From contig JAGAAF010000008.1 of the NCBI GenBank assembly GCA_017615435.1, positions 1 through 22,228 on the forward strand: 22,228 bases of DNA. The letters run 5' to 3'. This DNA comes from Bacteroidales bacterium. Its GTDB lineage: Bacteria; Bacteroidota; Bacteroidia; Bacteroidales; UBA932. The notes under the pieces were generated by a model. It saw nothing but the letters and a program-made list of their open reading frames with translations, was not told the DNA's origin and did not search any database. The translations under genes were made by a program, and so were the position numbers. Shown here in pieces: positions 22,201-22,228 of this stretch. The stretch's first letter is position 1, and every line of letters starts with the position of its first letter.

Positions 22201-22228
22201 GCGTCGACGGGCGGACTGTGGAGCGTAC

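Noticed and set aside
1..22228. CRISPR array, insertion sequence or rRNA operon
   Set aside because: No regularly spaced direct repeats, transposase motifs or rRNA sequence were seen on either strand.

Overview
The window reads as a chromosomal, largely housekeeping segment of a Bacteroidota genome, most likely a GC-rich member of the Bacteroidales. The evidence is the family content: a V/A-type ATPase operon in the order E-DUF2764-A-B-D-I-K, a DUF4301 protein, recF followed by a DUF721 gene, a VTC polymerase next to DUF4956, and a Porin_O_P-like barrel. Several promoters also match the Bacteroidota form, a TAnnTTTG -7 box, twice with a TTG about 19-20 nt upstream. I cannot name the genus from the sequence alone.

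Bases 1-6771, minus strand: a V/A-type ATPase operon with a good promoter at 6741-6771. It encodes E, DUF2764, A, B, D, I and the start of the membrane ring subunit K, which runs off the left edge. The genes overlap or nearly touch. No C, F or G/H subunit is present in the part that is visible.

Bases 6783-12551, minus strand: six tightly packed genes. In transcription order they are an Abi_2 family HEPN protein, a XerC/XerD-type recombinase, RecF, a DUF721 protein, PdxB and a DUF4301 protein that carries nucleotidyltransferase-like motifs.

Bases 12552-12591: a 40-nt divergent gap with two opposed -7 boxes, each so close to its ATG that both transcripts should be leaderless or nearly so.

Bases 12592-18307, plus strand: seven packed genes. 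They are a stand-alone PD-(D/E)XK (HsdR_N-type) protein, CCA tRNA nucleotidyltransferase, type I L-asparaginase, a small secreted YD-repeat-like protein, a VTC-type polyphosphate polymerase, a DUF4956 membrane protein and a DUF2490-like outer-membrane barrel. The last four look like a functional module for making and possibly moving polyphosphate across the envelope. A porin gene of the OprO/OprP type converges on it with overlapping stop codons.

Bases 18297-20282: the porin (minus) and a YitT/DUF2179 membrane protein (plus) diverge from a 69-nt gap. Bases 20301-20447: a bidirectional terminator and tRNA-Val(UAC) with its promoter. Bases 20551-22200: a two-domain lipoprotein, then tmRNA (ssrA) with its terminator. 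The tmRNA tag appears to end in Tyr-Ala-Cys rather than the usual Ala-Leu-Ala-Ala. Neither tRNA-Val nor tmRNA encodes its 3' CCA, so both depend on an enzyme such as the one encoded at 12981-14423.

No insertion sequence, CRISPR array, prophage or integrative element was found. The observations most worth following are the tmRNA tag end, the polyphosphate module, the HEPN gene heading the xerC-recF operon opposite a PD-(D/E)XK gene, and the nucleotidyltransferase motifs in DUF4301.
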